Part shown: positions 46,494 through 55,224 of the stretch, piece after piece
Numbering within the stretch: position 1 is the stretch's first letter
Layout of the letters: the number at the start of each line of letters is the position of its first letter
Origin: Hyphomicrobiales bacterium
GTDB lineage: Bacteria; Pseudomonadota; Alphaproteobacteria; Rhizobiales; Rhizobiaceae
Assembly (NCBI GenBank): GCA_900466475.1
Contig: UBMI01000002.1
Span: 62,001-126,000 of the forward strand
Length of the DNA: 64,000 nucleotides
Direction of reading: 5' to 3'
Translations under genes and position numbers: made by a program
Notes under the pieces: generated by a model
The model's database searches: none
What the model was told of the DNA's origin: nothing
The model's input: the letters and a program-made list of their open reading frames with translations, nothing else

Positions 46494-49372
46494 TATTCCG
46501 CCGCCTCCATCTTGCTGGCGATGCGGCGGGACTGGCGGGCCTGCTCGTCATATTCGACCTGCCATTCCGACGGGCCGTTGGAGGGCGAAACCTGCACTGC
46601 CGTCACCTTGTATTCCGGGCAGTTCGTCGCCCAGTCGGAGAAGTCTGTCGTGATGACGTTTGCCTGCGTATCCGGATGATGGAAGGTCGTATAGACGACC
46701 CCCGGCGCCACGCGATCCGTAATCAATGCGCGAAGCGTGGTATCGCCCGAGCGACTGCCGAGCTTCACCCAGTCACCATCGCGGATACCGCGCTGTTCGG
46801 CATCATGCGGATGGATCTCCAGCCGGTCCTCCGAGTGCCAGACAACGTTATCGGTACGGCGTGTCTGCGCACCGACATTATACTGGCTGAGAATGCGGCC
46901 GGTCGTGAGAAGCAGCGGGAAGCGCGGGCCGGTACGCTCGTCGGTCGCTACATATTCCGTACGGATGAACTTGCCCTTGCCGCGCACGAATCCATCCACA
47001 TGCATGATCGGCGAGCCGAGCGGATGTGTCTCATTGCAGGGCCACTGAACCGAGCCCATCTTTTCGAGATAGTCGTAGGAGACGGATGCGAAGCTCGGAG
47101 TCGTTGCGGCAATCTCGTCCATGATCTCGGACGGATGCGTATAGTGCCAGTCGAGGCCCATTGCCTGAGCAAGCTTCTGTGTCACTTCCCAGTCCGCATA
47201 GCCGTTGCGTGGCGTCATGACCTTGCGCACGCGGTTGATGCGGCGCTCGGCATTGGTGAAGGTGCCGTCCTTTTCCAGGAAGGTCGAACCTGGCAGGAAG
47301 ACATGCGCATAATTTGCAGTCTCGTTCAGGAAGAGATCCTGCACCACGACACATTCCATGGCGGCAAGGCCGGCGGCGACATGCTTGGTGTCCGGATCGG
47401 ACTGAAGAATATCCTCACCCTGAATGTAGAGGCCCTTGAAGGAGCCATCGACGGCGGCATCCAGCATGTTCGGAATACGCAGACCCGGCTCGTTGTTGAG
47501 CTTCACGCCCCAGAGCTTTTCGAAAATATCGCGCGTCGCATCGTCAGAGATGTGGCGATAGCCCGGCAACTCATGCGGGAAGGACCCCATGTCACAGGAA
47601 CCCTGCACGTTGTTCTGGCCGCGCAGCGGATTCACACCGACGCCTGGACGGCCGATATTGCCGGTTGCCATGGCAAGGTTGGCGATCGCCATGACCGTCG
47701 TGGAACCCTGGCTGTGTTCGGTGACGCCCAGACCGTAATAAATGGCGCCATTGCCGCCGGTCGCAAAAAGCCGTGCAGCGCCGCGCACGTCCTCCGGATT
47801 CACGCCGGTAAACTTCTCGACAGCTTCCGGACTATGCTGCGGCTCGGAGACAAAAGCCGCCCAATCCTCGAACTCCGACCAGTCGCAACGCTCACGGATG
47901 AACTTCTCGTCGTAGAGGCCTTCGGTCACGATCACATGCGCCAGCGCCGTCATGACGGCAACATTGGTGCCAGGCTTCAGCGGCAGATGGAAGGAGGCCT
48001 CGACATGCGGCGAGCGGACGATATCGATGCGACGCGGATCGATAACGATCAGCTTGGCGCCCTGCCGCAACCGCTTCTTCAGGCGCGAACCGAAGACTGG
48101 ATGGCCATCGGTCGGATTGGCACCGATGATAATGAGCACATCGGAATGCTCGACGCTGTCGAAATCCTGTGTGCCGGCCGAGGTGCCGAAAGCCTGGCCC
48201 AGCCCATAACCTGTCGGCGAATGGCAGACGCGGGCGCAGGTATCGACATTGTTGTTGCCGAAGCCGGCGCGGATCAGCTTCTGGACAAGGTAAGTCTCTT
48301 CGTTGGTGCAGCGGGACGATGTGATGCCGCCAATCGCTTCACGTCCATACTGATACTGGATGCGGCGGAACTCGGAAGCGACATGCGCATAGGCCTCGTC
48401 CCAGGTCACCTCGCGCCAGGGATCCGTCACCTTCTCGCGGATCATTGGATTGAGAATGCGGTCCTTGTGGGTCGAATATCCATAGGCAAAGCGGCCCTTG
48501 ACGCAAGAGTGGCCGCGGTTTGCCTGACCATCCTTCCACGGAACCATGCGCACCAGCTCTTCGCCGCGCATTTCCGCCTTGAAGGAGCAGCCCACACCGC
48601 AATAGGCGCAGGTCGTGACAGCCGAATGTTCCGGCTGACCGATGCGGATGACCGATTTTTCCGTCAGCGTCGCCGTCGGGCAAGCCTGCACGCAGGCACC
48701 GCAGGAAACACATTCGGAATCGACGAAATGCTCGTGCATACCGGGCGAAACACGCGAGCCGAACCCGCGCCCTTCGATCGTCAGCGCGAAGGTGCCCTGC
48801 ACCTCCTCGCAGGCACGAACGCAGCGGGAGCAGACGATGCATTTCGACGGATCATAGGTGAAGTACGGATTGGACTCATCCTTCGGCATCCATTTCAGAT
48901 TGATCTCGCCGCTGTTGCGCGCCTTGACGTGGTTGTCGCCCTCATAGCCATAGCGCACATCGCGCAAGCCGACAGCGCCCGCCATGTCCTGCAACTCGCA
49001 ATCACCATTGGCCGCACAGGTCAGACAGTCGAGCGGGTGGTCGGAGATATAGAGCTCCATGACGCCGCGGCGGATATTCTTCAACCGCTCCGTCTGTGTA
49101 TGGACGACGATGCCGGAAGCCACCGGCGTGGTGCAGGAGGCCGGCGTTCCGTTGCGGCCGTCGATTTCGATCAGACAGAGACGGCATGAACCGAAGGCAT
49201 CGACCATATCGGTCGCGCAGAGCTTCGGCACCTGAATGCCGGCCTCCATCGAGGCGCGCATGATCGACGTTCCCTCGGGAACCGTCACCTGCCGGCCGTC
49301 AATGGTCAGCGTCACCATCGTTTCGGATTTCGAAGCCGGCGTTCCGTAGTCGATTTCATGAATGAGAGACAT
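46493..49372 (-). CDS. fdsA: NAD-dependent formate dehydrogenase alpha subunit
   Basis: A 959-residue catalytic subunit that oxidises formate to CO2 at a bis-MGD molybdenum centre. N-terminal [2Fe-2S] ferredoxin domain (LCATDMVDAFGSCRLCLIEI), NuoG-like histidine-cysteine cluster (DCLTCAANGDC), two [4Fe-4S] ferredoxin motifs (CIVCSRCVRACEE, CVSCGACVQACPTA), another cluster near CAYCGVGC, then the molybdopterin domain. The active-site residue is Cys383 in TCARVCHSPT, followed by His384, so this is the cysteine rather than selenocysteine type. The C-terminal molydopterin-binding domain is complete. Third gene of the fds operon. Confidence 0.97.
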   Translation of the reverse strand: MSLIHEIDYGTPASKSETMVTLTIDGRQVTVPEGTSIMRASMEAGIQVPKLCATDMVDAFGSCRLCLIEIDGRNGTPASCTTPVASGIVVHTQTERLKNIRRGVMELYISDHPLDCLTCAANGDCELQDMAGAVGLRDVRYGYEGDNHVKARNSGEINLKWMPKDESNPYFTYDPSKCIVCSRCVRACEEVQGTFALTIEGRGFGSRVSPGMHEHFVDSECVSCGACVQACPTATLTEKSVIRIGQPEHSAVTTCAYCGVGCSFKAEMRGEELVRMVPWKDGQANRGHSCVKGRFAYGYSTHKDRILNPMIREKVTDPWREVTWDEAYAHVASEFRRIQYQYGREAIGGITSSRCTNEETYLVQKLIRAGFGNNNVDTCARVCHSPTGYGLGQAFGTSAGTQDFDSVEHSDVLIIIGANPTDGHPVFGSRLKKRLRQGAKLIVIDPRRIDIVRSPHVEASFHLPLKPGTNVAVMTALAHVIVTEGLYDEKFIRERCDWSEFEDWAAFVSEPQHSPEAVEKFTGVNPEDVRGAARLFATGGNGAIYYGLGVTEHSQGSTTVMAIANLAMATGNIGRPGVGVNPLRGQNNVQGSCDMGSFPHELPGYRHISDDATRDIFEKLWGVKLNNEPGLRIPNMLDAAVDGSFKGLYIQGEDILQSDPDTKHVAAGLAAMECVVVQDLFLNETANYAHVFLPGSTFLEKDGTFTNAERRINRVRKVMTPRNGYADWEVTQKLAQAMGLDWHYTHPSEIMDEIAATTPSFASVSYDYLEKMGSVQWPCNETHPLGSPIMHVDGFVRGKGKFIRTEYVATDERTGPRFPLLLTTGRILSQYNVGAQTRRTDNVVWHSEDRLEIHPHDAEQRGIRDGDWVKLGSRSGDTTLRALITDRVAPGVVYTTFHHPDTQANVITTDFSDWATNCPEYKVTAVQVSPSNGPSEWQVEYDEQARQSRRIASKMEAAE

Positions 49373-49375
49373 GGC

Positions 49376-50932
49376 CTATTCCGCCGCTTCAATGAGAGGG
49401 ACCGGAGCAAAATCTTCCGGAAAATGCGTCATGGCGCTCATGACAGGATAGGGCGTGAACCCGCCGAGCGCGCAGAGCGAGCCGAACTTCATCGTATTGC
49501 AGAGATCGGCGAGCAGTTCCCGGTTCTTCTCAGGCTCTATGCCCTGGGCAATCTTGTCCGCCGTTTCGACGCCGCGCGTCGATCCTATGCGGCAGGGCGT
49601 GCACTTGCCGCAGCTTTCCACCGCGCAGAACTCCATGGCGAAGCGCGCCTGTTTCAACATATCGGCGGTATCGTCGAAAACGACGAGGCCGGCATGGCCG
49701 ATCAATCCGTCCTTGGCCGCAAAAGCTTCGTAGTCGAATGGCGTGTCGAAGAGAGCCCGCGGGAAATAGGCACCAAGCGGCCCGCCCACCTGCACCGCCT
49801 TCACCGGCCGTCCCGATGCCGTACCACCGCCGATCTTCTCGACGATATCGCCGAGAGACAGGCCGAAGGCGGTTTCATAGAGCCCGCCATATTTCACATT
49901 ACCGGCAATCTGCAGCGGAATGGTGCCGCGCGACCGACCCATGCCGAAATCGCGATAGAAGGCCGCCCCCTTGTCCATGATCACGGGCACGGATGCGAGC
50001 GAGATCACGTTGTTGATGACGGTCGGACAGTTGAACAATCCCTTATGGGCCGGCAACGGCGGCTTGGCGCGCACGATGCCCCGTTTGCCTTCCAGGCTGT
50101 TGAGCAACGCCGTTTCCTCGCCGCACACATAGGCGCCTGCACCGGTGCGAATCTCCATGTCGAAGGTCTTGCCGGAGCCGAGCACTGAAGCGCCTAGGAT
50201 GCCAGCCTTGCGGGCAATCTCCACCGCCTCCGTCATCGCGGCGATCGCATGCGGATATTCCGAGCGCGTATAGACGAAGCCTTTCGTGGCTCCCGTCGCA
50301 AGCCCGGCAATCACCATGCCTTCGATGAGCACGAAGGGGTCGCCTTCCATGATCATCCGGTCGGCGAAGGTACCGCTGTCGCCCTCATCTGCATTGCAGA
50401 CGATATATTTGCGAGAACCGGCAGCATCGAGCACCGTCTTCCATTTGATGCCGGTCGGAAAACCCGCACCACCACGACCACGAAGACCGGAATCGGTCAC
50501 TTCCTTGACGACATTGGCAGGCTGCATCGAAATGGCGCGGCGAAGGCCGGCAAGCCCGCCATGGGCCTCATAATCGTCAAGCGAAAGCGGATCGGTAATG
50601 CCGCAGCGGGCAAAGGTGAGACGGGTCTGGCCTTTCAGGAACGGGAGGTCCTCGACCTCCCCCAGACAGAGCGCATGCATCCCGCCTTCCATCAACCCCG
50701 CATCAAAGAGATCGGCGACATCCTTCGTCCTGACCGGCCCATAGCCGATCCGTTTCCCGGAAACCTCGACCTCAACCAGTGGCTCGAGCCAGAACATTCC
50801 GCGCGAGCCGTTGCGCACGATTGTCGCATCAAGGCCGCGGGCGACGATCTCCTGGGCAATCGCCGTTGCCACCTTCTCGGCCCCCAGCGAGAGCGCTGCG
50901 GCATCGCGCGGAACATAAATCTTCACAGTCAT
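49376..50932 (-). CDS. fdsB: NAD-dependent formate dehydrogenase beta subunit
   Basis: A 518-residue NuoF-like diaphorase subunit with an N-terminal thioredoxin-like/[2Fe-2S] part (about residues 1-100), the FMN/NADH-binding GRGGAGFPTGIKWK, NADEGDSGTFADR and GAYVCGEETALLNS motifs, and a C-terminal [4Fe-4S] ligand set in ESCGKCTPCRIGSTRG. It passes electrons from FdsA to NAD. Start overlaps the fdsG stop by four bases; fdsA begins three bases after its stop. Confidence 0.96.
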   Translation of the reverse strand: MTVKIYVPRDAAALSLGAEKVATAIAQEIVARGLDATIVRNGSRGMFWLEPLVEVEVSGKRIGYGPVRTKDVADLFDAGLMEGGMHALCLGEVEDLPFLKGQTRLTFARCGITDPLSLDDYEAHGGLAGLRRAISMQPANVVKEVTDSGLRGRGGAGFPTGIKWKTVLDAAGSRKYIVCNADEGDSGTFADRMIMEGDPFVLIEGMVIAGLATGATKGFVYTRSEYPHAIAAMTEAVEIARKAGILGASVLGSGKTFDMEIRTGAGAYVCGEETALLNSLEGKRGIVRAKPPLPAHKGLFNCPTVINNVISLASVPVIMDKGAAFYRDFGMGRSRGTIPLQIAGNVKYGGLYETAFGLSLGDIVEKIGGGTASGRPVKAVQVGGPLGAYFPRALFDTPFDYEAFAAKDGLIGHAGLVVFDDTADMLKQARFAMEFCAVESCGKCTPCRIGSTRGVETADKIAQGIEPEKNRELLADLCNTMKFGSLCALGGFTPYPVMSAMTHFPEDFAPVPLIEAAE

Positions 50933-51408
50933 CGACGTGCCCCCGCAACAAGCTCAGCGGCCAGTTCGCCATCGACCCGGCCATGGACTTCGCCATCCAG
51001 CACGACGGCTGGCGCACAGGCACAGAGGCCAAGACAGTAGACCGGCTCAAGCGTGACGCTGCCGTCGAGTGTCGTCTGATGAAAATCGATGCCGAGCAGG
51101 GCTTTGATACGCTCGGCCAGTGCATCGCCGCCCATAGACTGGCAAGCCTCGGCGCGACAGAGTTTCAACACGTGCCGGCCGGCGGGATGATCGCGGTAAT
51201 CATGATAGAAGGTTACAACGCCGTGGACCTCGGCGCGGGAAAGGTTGAGCTCCTCGGAGATAACCGGCAAGGCTTCCTGCGGCACGTATCCGAACTGCTC
51301 CTGGATTTGATGCAGAATAGGAAGGAGTGGTCCTTCGAGGGATCGAAGATCGTCAACGATCGAGCGGATACGTCCGGTGATATCGCCGTGAGCGACACGT
51401 ATGTTCAT
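50929..51408 (-). CDS. fdsG: NAD-dependent formate dehydrogenase gamma subunit
   Basis: A 159-residue NuoE-like [2Fe-2S] subunit. The cluster ligands are in KLCRAEACQSMGG and VYCLGLCACAPAVV, the thioredoxin-like fold typical of 24-kDa subunits. Start chosen at MNIRVAHGDITGRIR, with AGGGAGAG just upstream; the frame stays open to 51507, where the extra sequence lacks conservation. First gene of fdsG-B-A-fdhD-fdsD. A LysR-type operator lies 120 bases upstream. Confidence 0.94.
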   Translation of the reverse strand: MNIRVAHGDITGRIRSIVDDLRSLEGPLLPILHQIQEQFGYVPQEALPVISEELNLSRAEVHGVVTFYHDYRDHPAGRHVLKLCRAEACQSMGGDALAERIKALLGIDFHQTTLDGSVTLEPVYCLGLCACAPAVVLDGEVHGRVDGELAAELVAGARR

Positions 51409-51504
51409 CAGCAGCTCTCCCTTACGACCTGCGAATTCCTTGAAAACCGCAAAACTCCCGATGTCATTGCGAATTCTGTCGAACTGTCTCAGGGAAGCTG
51501 GTCG

Positions 51505-51549
51505 CAATCAATAAAGCAGTCTCGTTGATTGATAGTTTTTTTCTATCAA
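51505..51549 (-). promoter_or_regulatory. LysR-type operator and fds promoter region
   Basis: Two overlapping dyads upstream of fdsG: ATAG-N7-CTAT (51532-51546), a T-N11-A LysR box within the longer TTGATAG/CTATCAA repeat (51529-51549), and CAATCAA/TTGATTG (51505-51531, 13-base spacer). They occupy the gap to the upstream LysR gene and the first overlaps its stop codon. This is the classic recognition plus activation site layout. Confidence 0.55.
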
Positions 51550-52439
51550 AATTCGGCGTCTTCAACGAGTGTTCTTGCTTCATGCAACAAGGCGGAGACG
51601 AGCGGCGTAAAAGGTTCTCGAAAAGGAGCGACGAGGCCAACAAGATGGTGCGCCTCCGGCTCGGTGATCGGAATCATCCGGATCTCCACAGGAAACCCGA
51701 ATGATTTCGCGACGTTATGCGGCATGATACTCGCCCAGCGGCCGGTCCGCACATGTGAAAAAAGCACAATCATCGAGTTTGATTCGAGCGTCGGATGGAC
51801 TGTCGCGCCTGCTTCGGCCAGATGTCGGTTGATGATACGCCGGTTTTGCATGTCAGCCGTCAATAGGCAAAGCCGAAGATCTCCCACTTCACGCCACGTC
51901 ACACTCTCGCGATCCGAGAGCGGGCTGCCGGCGGCAGTGATGAGATTATAGCGTTCCGCATAGAGCGGCACCGAGGTGACGCGTCCGAGCGGCTCGTTTT
52001 CCAGATAGGTAATGCCGGCATCGATCTCGAGATTTTCGAGCATGCTCAGCACCTGCAGCGAATTGCGCGAGACGATGGAGAAGGTGACGTCGGGATGCCG
52101 TTCCTGGAAGGGCGTCGTGATTCGCGACAGCATGGCGAGCGCGGTTGGAATGGAAGCCAGGCGCAAATGGCCGGAGAGACCCGTGCGGGCGGCGCGCATT
52201 TCCTCGCGCATGGTGCGCGTGTCACCGACAATGCGCCGGGCCCATTCGAGCACGCGCTGGCCTTCGGGCGTCAACCCCTGAAAGCGGGAGCCGCGCTGCA
52301 CCAGCATGACACCCAGCTGATCTTCAAGCTGGCGAATGGCGGCCGAGAGCGTGGGCTGGGAAACGCCGCATTCCTCTGCCGCACGACCGAAATGTTTCTC
52401 GTTGGCAAGTGCGATGAAGAATTCCAGCTTGTCGATCAT
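51546..52439 (-). CDS. LysR-family transcriptional regulator, probable fds activator
   Basis: A 297-residue LTTR. N-terminal HTH: FIALANEKHFGRAAEECGVS followed by QPTLSAAIRQLEDQLGVMLV; C-terminal periplasmic-binding-like effector domain (ASIPTALAMLSRITTPFQE, GRVTSVPLYAERYNLITAAG). It lies directly upstream of fdsG on the same strand, unlike the divergent arrangement usual for this family, and the inferred operator overlaps its stop. Formate control is inferred from location. Start at MIDKLEFFIALANEKHFG. Confidence 0.92.
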   Translation of the reverse strand: MIDKLEFFIALANEKHFGRAAEECGVSQPTLSAAIRQLEDQLGVMLVQRGSRFQGLTPEGQRVLEWARRIVGDTRTMREEMRAARTGLSGHLRLASIPTALAMLSRITTPFQERHPDVTFSIVSRNSLQVLSMLENLEIDAGITYLENEPLGRVTSVPLYAERYNLITAAGSPLSDRESVTWREVGDLRLCLLTADMQNRRIINRHLAEAGATVHPTLESNSMIVLFSHVRTGRWASIMPHNVAKSFGFPVEIRMIPITEPEAHHLVGLVAPFREPFTPLVSALLHEARTLVEDAEF

Positions 52440-52510
52440 CCGGCCTCCTGCCGAATTCGGGATGAGGCCTATCTTTGCGACTTGAAGGCCGCTTCGCAAG
52501 AGCCGCGGCT

Positions 52511-52852
52511 TCAGACCTTTTCAACAACCGGGAAGAGAGTGAACAGCGATTCGAGGAAAGCCAGAACGCTTTCGTTTCCCATGCTGTAATAGACGAGCCG
52601 TCCTTCGCGACGCGTGTTGACGAGGCCTTCGAGCCTCAGTCGCGCAAGCTGCTGAGACACCATAGCCTGCTGTATACCAAGGATATCCTCGATCTCGCCA
52701 ACCGTTTTTTCCCCTTCCGAAAGGATACAGAGGATGAGCAACCGGGTCTGATGGGCTAGCGCCTTCAGGAGATCACTTGCCTCGTGGGCTTTATCAGCAA
52801 GCTTCTGCAAGTCCTGGCTGGTCATGCCCAGCTTCGGTTTAGGCAATGGCAT
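52511..52852 (-). CDS. ArsR/SmtB-family regulator, BigR/SqrR-like
   Basis: A 113-residue winged-helix repressor with ALAHQTRLLILCILSEGEKT, GEIEDILGIQQAMVSQQLARL and RREGRLVYYSMG. The layout resembles persulfide-sensing BigR/SqrR: one cysteine at position 42 matches their first conserved cysteine, but the second (around residue 108) is replaced by Pro. A 16-bp ATTC-N8-GAAT palindrome sits 45 bases upstream, suggesting autoregulation. The inducer is uncertain because the disulfide/tetrasulfide partner cysteine is missing. No sulfide quinone reductase gene is nearby. Confidence 0.88.
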   Translation of the reverse strand: MPLPKPKLGMTSQDLQKLADKAHEASDLLKALAHQTRLLILCILSEGEKTVGEIEDILGIQQAMVSQQLARLRLEGLVNTRREGRLVYYSMGNESVLAFLESLFTLFPVVEKV

Positions 52853-52897
52853 TTGCTTCTCGGAAGGAGGTAATGGGGTAGATCAGTACAATATCAT

Positions 52898-52913
52898 ATT
52901 CGCAGAAGCGAAT
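52898..52913. promoter_or_regulatory. ATTC-N8-GAAT palindrome upstream of the ArsR gene
   Basis: ATTCGC-AGAA-GCGAAT at 52898-52913, matching the ATTC-N8-GAAT site that I recall for SqrR in Rhodobacter. It lies 45 bases before the ArsR start, so it is a likely autoregulatory operator. Confidence 0.55.
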
Positions 52914-52953
52914 TGGTCAAAAGTCGTCAAATACCAAAAAAAGTCCAACCAAA

Positions 52954-53724
52954 TCAGCAGATAAGCTGGCCGCCGTTGATCTCCAGAACCTGACCGGTGA
53001 TGTAGCCGGACAACGATGGCGCGGCCAGGAAGAGATAGGCCGGGGCGCAATCTTCCGACGTTCCGAGCCGCTGCAGCGGGATCGACCTGCGTGTCTGTTC
53101 CAGTTTTTCGCGGGATGAATAGCGTGCATGGAAATCGGTATCGATCGTACCGGGCGAGACGCAGTTGACCCTTATATCGTCAGGCGCGAGCTCACGGGCA
53201 AGCGCCTTTGAATAGGTCGCGACGAAGGCCTTTGATGCGGAATAGATGGCCGAACCGGGACTACCGCCCGTTATCGCGGAAATCGAGACCGTGTTGACGA
53301 TGGCGGCGCCCTGCGCAGCCCGGAGCGCGGGAAGCAGGGCCCGGGTGAGCTCCACCACCGACGTCTGGTTGAGGCGCACGATGGTCTCATAATCGGCATC
53401 GGTGAGTTCACCGGCGGGAAAACGCCCATGCATCGTGCCGGCATTATTGACCAGCACATGCACCTTGTCGAAGAAATCGAGCGCCTCTTGCGCAAACTTC
53501 GCAGCCCCGCCCGGCTGCAGGAAATCCGCCGGCAAAAGCAGGGCCCGGCGTTCCGATTCGGCAGTCAGCAGAAAATCCGGCAGTTCGCGCTCCCCGTCGC
53601 GCCCGGTATGGACAAGCACGCGCGCACCGCAATCCAGAAACTGTCGGGCAACTTCGAGGCCGATTCCGCGGCCGGCACCCGTCACGACGACATTGCGGTT
53701 TTCGAATAATTTGGGATGAAACAC
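52954..53724 (-). CDS. Short-chain dehydrogenase/reductase
   Basis: A 256-residue classical SDR with the NAD(P) motif VVVTGAGRGIGLEVARQFL, the NNAG motif (VLVNNAGTMHG) and the catalytic S-x-x-Y-x-x-x-K (AIYSASKAFVATYSKALARE). The C-terminal LEINGGQLIC is typical of FabG-like members. The start is GTG (MFHPKLFENRNVVVTG), preceded by the strong ribosome site GAGGAGA; the frame extends further upstream. It follows soxR by 87 bases on the same strand and might be SoxR-linked, but the substrate is unknown. Confidence 0.9.
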   Translation of the reverse strand: MFHPKLFENRNVVVTGAGRGIGLEVARQFLDCGARVLVHTGRDGERELPDFLLTAESERRALLLPADFLQPGGAAKFAQEALDFFDKVHVLVNNAGTMHGRFPAGELTDADYETIVRLNQTSVVELTRALLPALRAAQGAAIVNTVSISAITGGSPGSAIYSASKAFVATYSKALARELAPDDIRVNCVSPGTIDTDFHARYSSREKLEQTRRSIPLQRLGTSEDCAPAYLFLAAPSLSGYITGQVLEINGGQLIC

Positions 53725-53811
53725 GAAGTTCTCCTCATTTGCGGGCCGGTCCGCCGCTTGCGCTATGACGCCTAACATATGCGGGCATCAGCCAAAAGAA
53801 AGCCCGAAGGT

Positions 53812-54276
53812 CTAGGCACCCGGGTCGAGAAGCCGCGCACCGGTGCCCTGTCTGCCAAGTACATCGAAGGGATTGCGCAGCGGGCAGGCGTCGATAGAGA
53901 GGCAACCGCAGCCGATGCAGCTCGTCAGATGATCGCGCAACAGGCTGAGCTGCCTGATGCGGATATCGAGATTGTCCTTCCAGAGCGTCGATAACCTCTG
54001 CCAGTCCTCGACTGTCGGCGTACGGCTCTGCGGCAGGGTTTCGAACGCAGTCTGAATTTCGGAGAGCGGAATGCCGACGCGTTGCGCCACCTTGATGATG
54101 CCGAGACGCCGCAGCACATCGCGGCCGTAGCGCCGCTGGTTGCCGCGCGTGCGAATGCTGAAGATCAGCCCTTTCGCTTCGTAGAAGTGCAGGGCGGAAA
54201 CCGCAAGTCCGCTGCGCTCTGCAACCTCGCCCACCGTCAGAAGTTTGCTCAAGGAGAATCCCGGATTCTGCTGCAT
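53812..54276 (-). CDS. soxR: Redox-sensitive transcriptional activator SoxR
   Basis: A 154-residue MerR-family regulator with a [2Fe-2S] cluster. [23 protein letters not shown] and [17 protein letters not shown] are typical; the cluster cysteines are at residues 120, 123, 125 and 131 in [14 protein letters not shown], exactly as in E. coli SoxR (119-130). Start at [18 protein letters not shown]. It is divergent from an FMN reductase gene, with an operator in the 81-base gap. Probably senses redox-cycling compounds. Confidence 0.95.
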   Translation of the reverse strand: MQQNPGFSLSKLLTVGEVAERSGLAVSALHFYEAKGLIFSIRTRGNQRRYGRDVLRRLGIIKVAQRVGIPLSEIQTAFETLPQSRTPTVEDWQRLSTLWKDNLDIRIRQLSLLRDHLTSCIGCGCLSIDACPLRNPFDVLGRQGTGARLLDPGA

Positions 54277-54282
54277 GACCCA

Positions 54283-54313
54283 TTGACCTCAATATTAGTT
54301 GAGGTTTTATAGA
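54283..54313 (+). promoter_or_regulatory. SoxR operator within a 19-bp-spacer promoter
   Basis: The 18-bp palindrome CCTCAATATTAGTTGAGG (54287-54304) matches the SoxR box CCTCAA-N6-TTGAGG. It lies between a TTGACC -35 (54283-54288) and a TATAGA -10 (54308-54313), giving a 19-base spacer, the stretched spacing characteristic of MerR-family targets. It drives the FMN reductase and perhaps autoregulates soxR. Confidence 0.85.
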
Positions 54314-54357
54314 CTGCGCTCCCGAGGCCGTAAAGCCGAGATAAGAAGGAGCAATGC

Positions 54358-54933
54358 ATGCACAAACCCATGAGGCTTGCCGTCATCTACGGCAGCACGC
54401 GCGAGGGACGCATCTGCGACAGGGTGGTGAAGTGGCTCGAAAGAGAGCTGGCCCGCTTTCCGCAATTCGAGATCGACATCATCGACCCGCTGGCATTTTC
54501 ACTGCCGCGAGAGCATTTACCGCATCATCCGGAGGCAAGACGGCTTGCGGACAGGCTTCATCAGGCCGATGGTTTCATCCTCGTCACGCCGGAGTACAAC
54601 CACAGCTTTACCGCTTCTCTGAAATTCCTCATCGATCTCTTCGCCGAACCCTGGCACGGAAAGCCGATCGCCTTCGTCTGTTATGGCGGCATATCCGGCG
54701 GATTGCGCGCAGTCGAACAACTTCGCCTCGTTTTTGCGGAGCTTCACGCCGTCACGATCTGCGATGCCGTGAGTTTCAATTCCCCCTGGCGCCGTTTCGA
54801 CAATGAGGGCCGGCTGCAGGATCCGCAGGACGCTCTGCGCAGGCTTTCCCGAATGATGTCCCAGCTGCAGTGGTGGACTGAGGCGCTGATCGCCGCCCGC
54901 AGCGACACGCCCTATGCCGGCGTCGCCGCCTGA
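54358..54933 (+). CDS. NAD(P)H-dependent FMN reductase family protein
   Basis: A 191-residue flavodoxin-like protein. The N-terminal RLAVIYGSTREGRICDRVVKW is the FMN-phosphate-binding loop of the NADPH_dep_FMN_reductase family, and DGFILVTPEYNHSFTASLKF is the family hallmark. Related enzymes reduce quinones, azo dyes or chromate. It is divergent from soxR and its promoter carries a SoxR box, so it is probably a SoxR target in defence against redox-cycling compounds. Substrate not known. Confidence 0.9.
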   Translation: MHKPMRLAVIYGSTREGRICDRVVKWLERELARFPQFEIDIIDPLAFSLPREHLPHHPEARRLADRLHQADGFILVTPEYNHSFTASLKFLIDLFAEPWHGKPIAFVCYGGISGGLRAVEQLRLVFAELHAVTICDAVSFNSPWRRFDNEGRLQDPQDALRRLSRMMSQLQWWTEALIAARSDTPYAGVAA

Positions 54934-55121
54934 GCCAAAGACATCCGGCTCCGTCTCTGGCAGGTACGGACCGGCTGGACACCGGGACAGGACCTCCGTC
55001 CGGGTGTTTCCCTCGGGCACCTTACAAAGTGCCCCTGAACTGCACGCGCCTCTTGCCGACCGCATAGCCGGGTAGGAATTTTACGGTTGCGGTATCGCAG
55101 GCCCGGTGATAGCTTCCGCCA

Positions 55122-55224
55122 CAATTTCACGGGGGAGCTCCGAATTGCCGGGGCTGAGATGTGAGGCGCATGCCTCCGGACCCTTTAAAGCTGATCTGGG
55201 TAATGCCAGCGGAGCGAGGTCCAA
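55122..55224 (+). promoter_or_regulatory. TPP (THI-box) riboswitch
   Basis: Conserved elements are in order: CGGGGGAGC (5' side), GGGGCTGAGA at 55150-55159, a variable stem GAGGC-GCAT-GCCTC, then ACCCTTTAAAGCTGATCTGG and TAATGCCAGCG near 55180-55211. AGCTCC pairs with GGGGCT in the P3 helix. The 3' end AGCGAGG (55211-55218) contains the ykoF ribosome site, so ligand-bound P1/3' region would block translation. Exact ends are approximate. Confidence 0.9.

Noticed and set aside
46676..49189. An 837-codon plus-strand open frame opposite fdsA
   Set aside because: Antisense to a highly conserved molybdoenzyme gene; its length reflects GC-rich codon bias of the opposite strand.
54979..55010. Hairpin-like GACACCGGGAC/GTCCGGGTGTT after the FMN reductase gene as a certain terminator
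   Set aside because: The stem has a mismatch and only a short T run; plausible but too weak to list as a feature.
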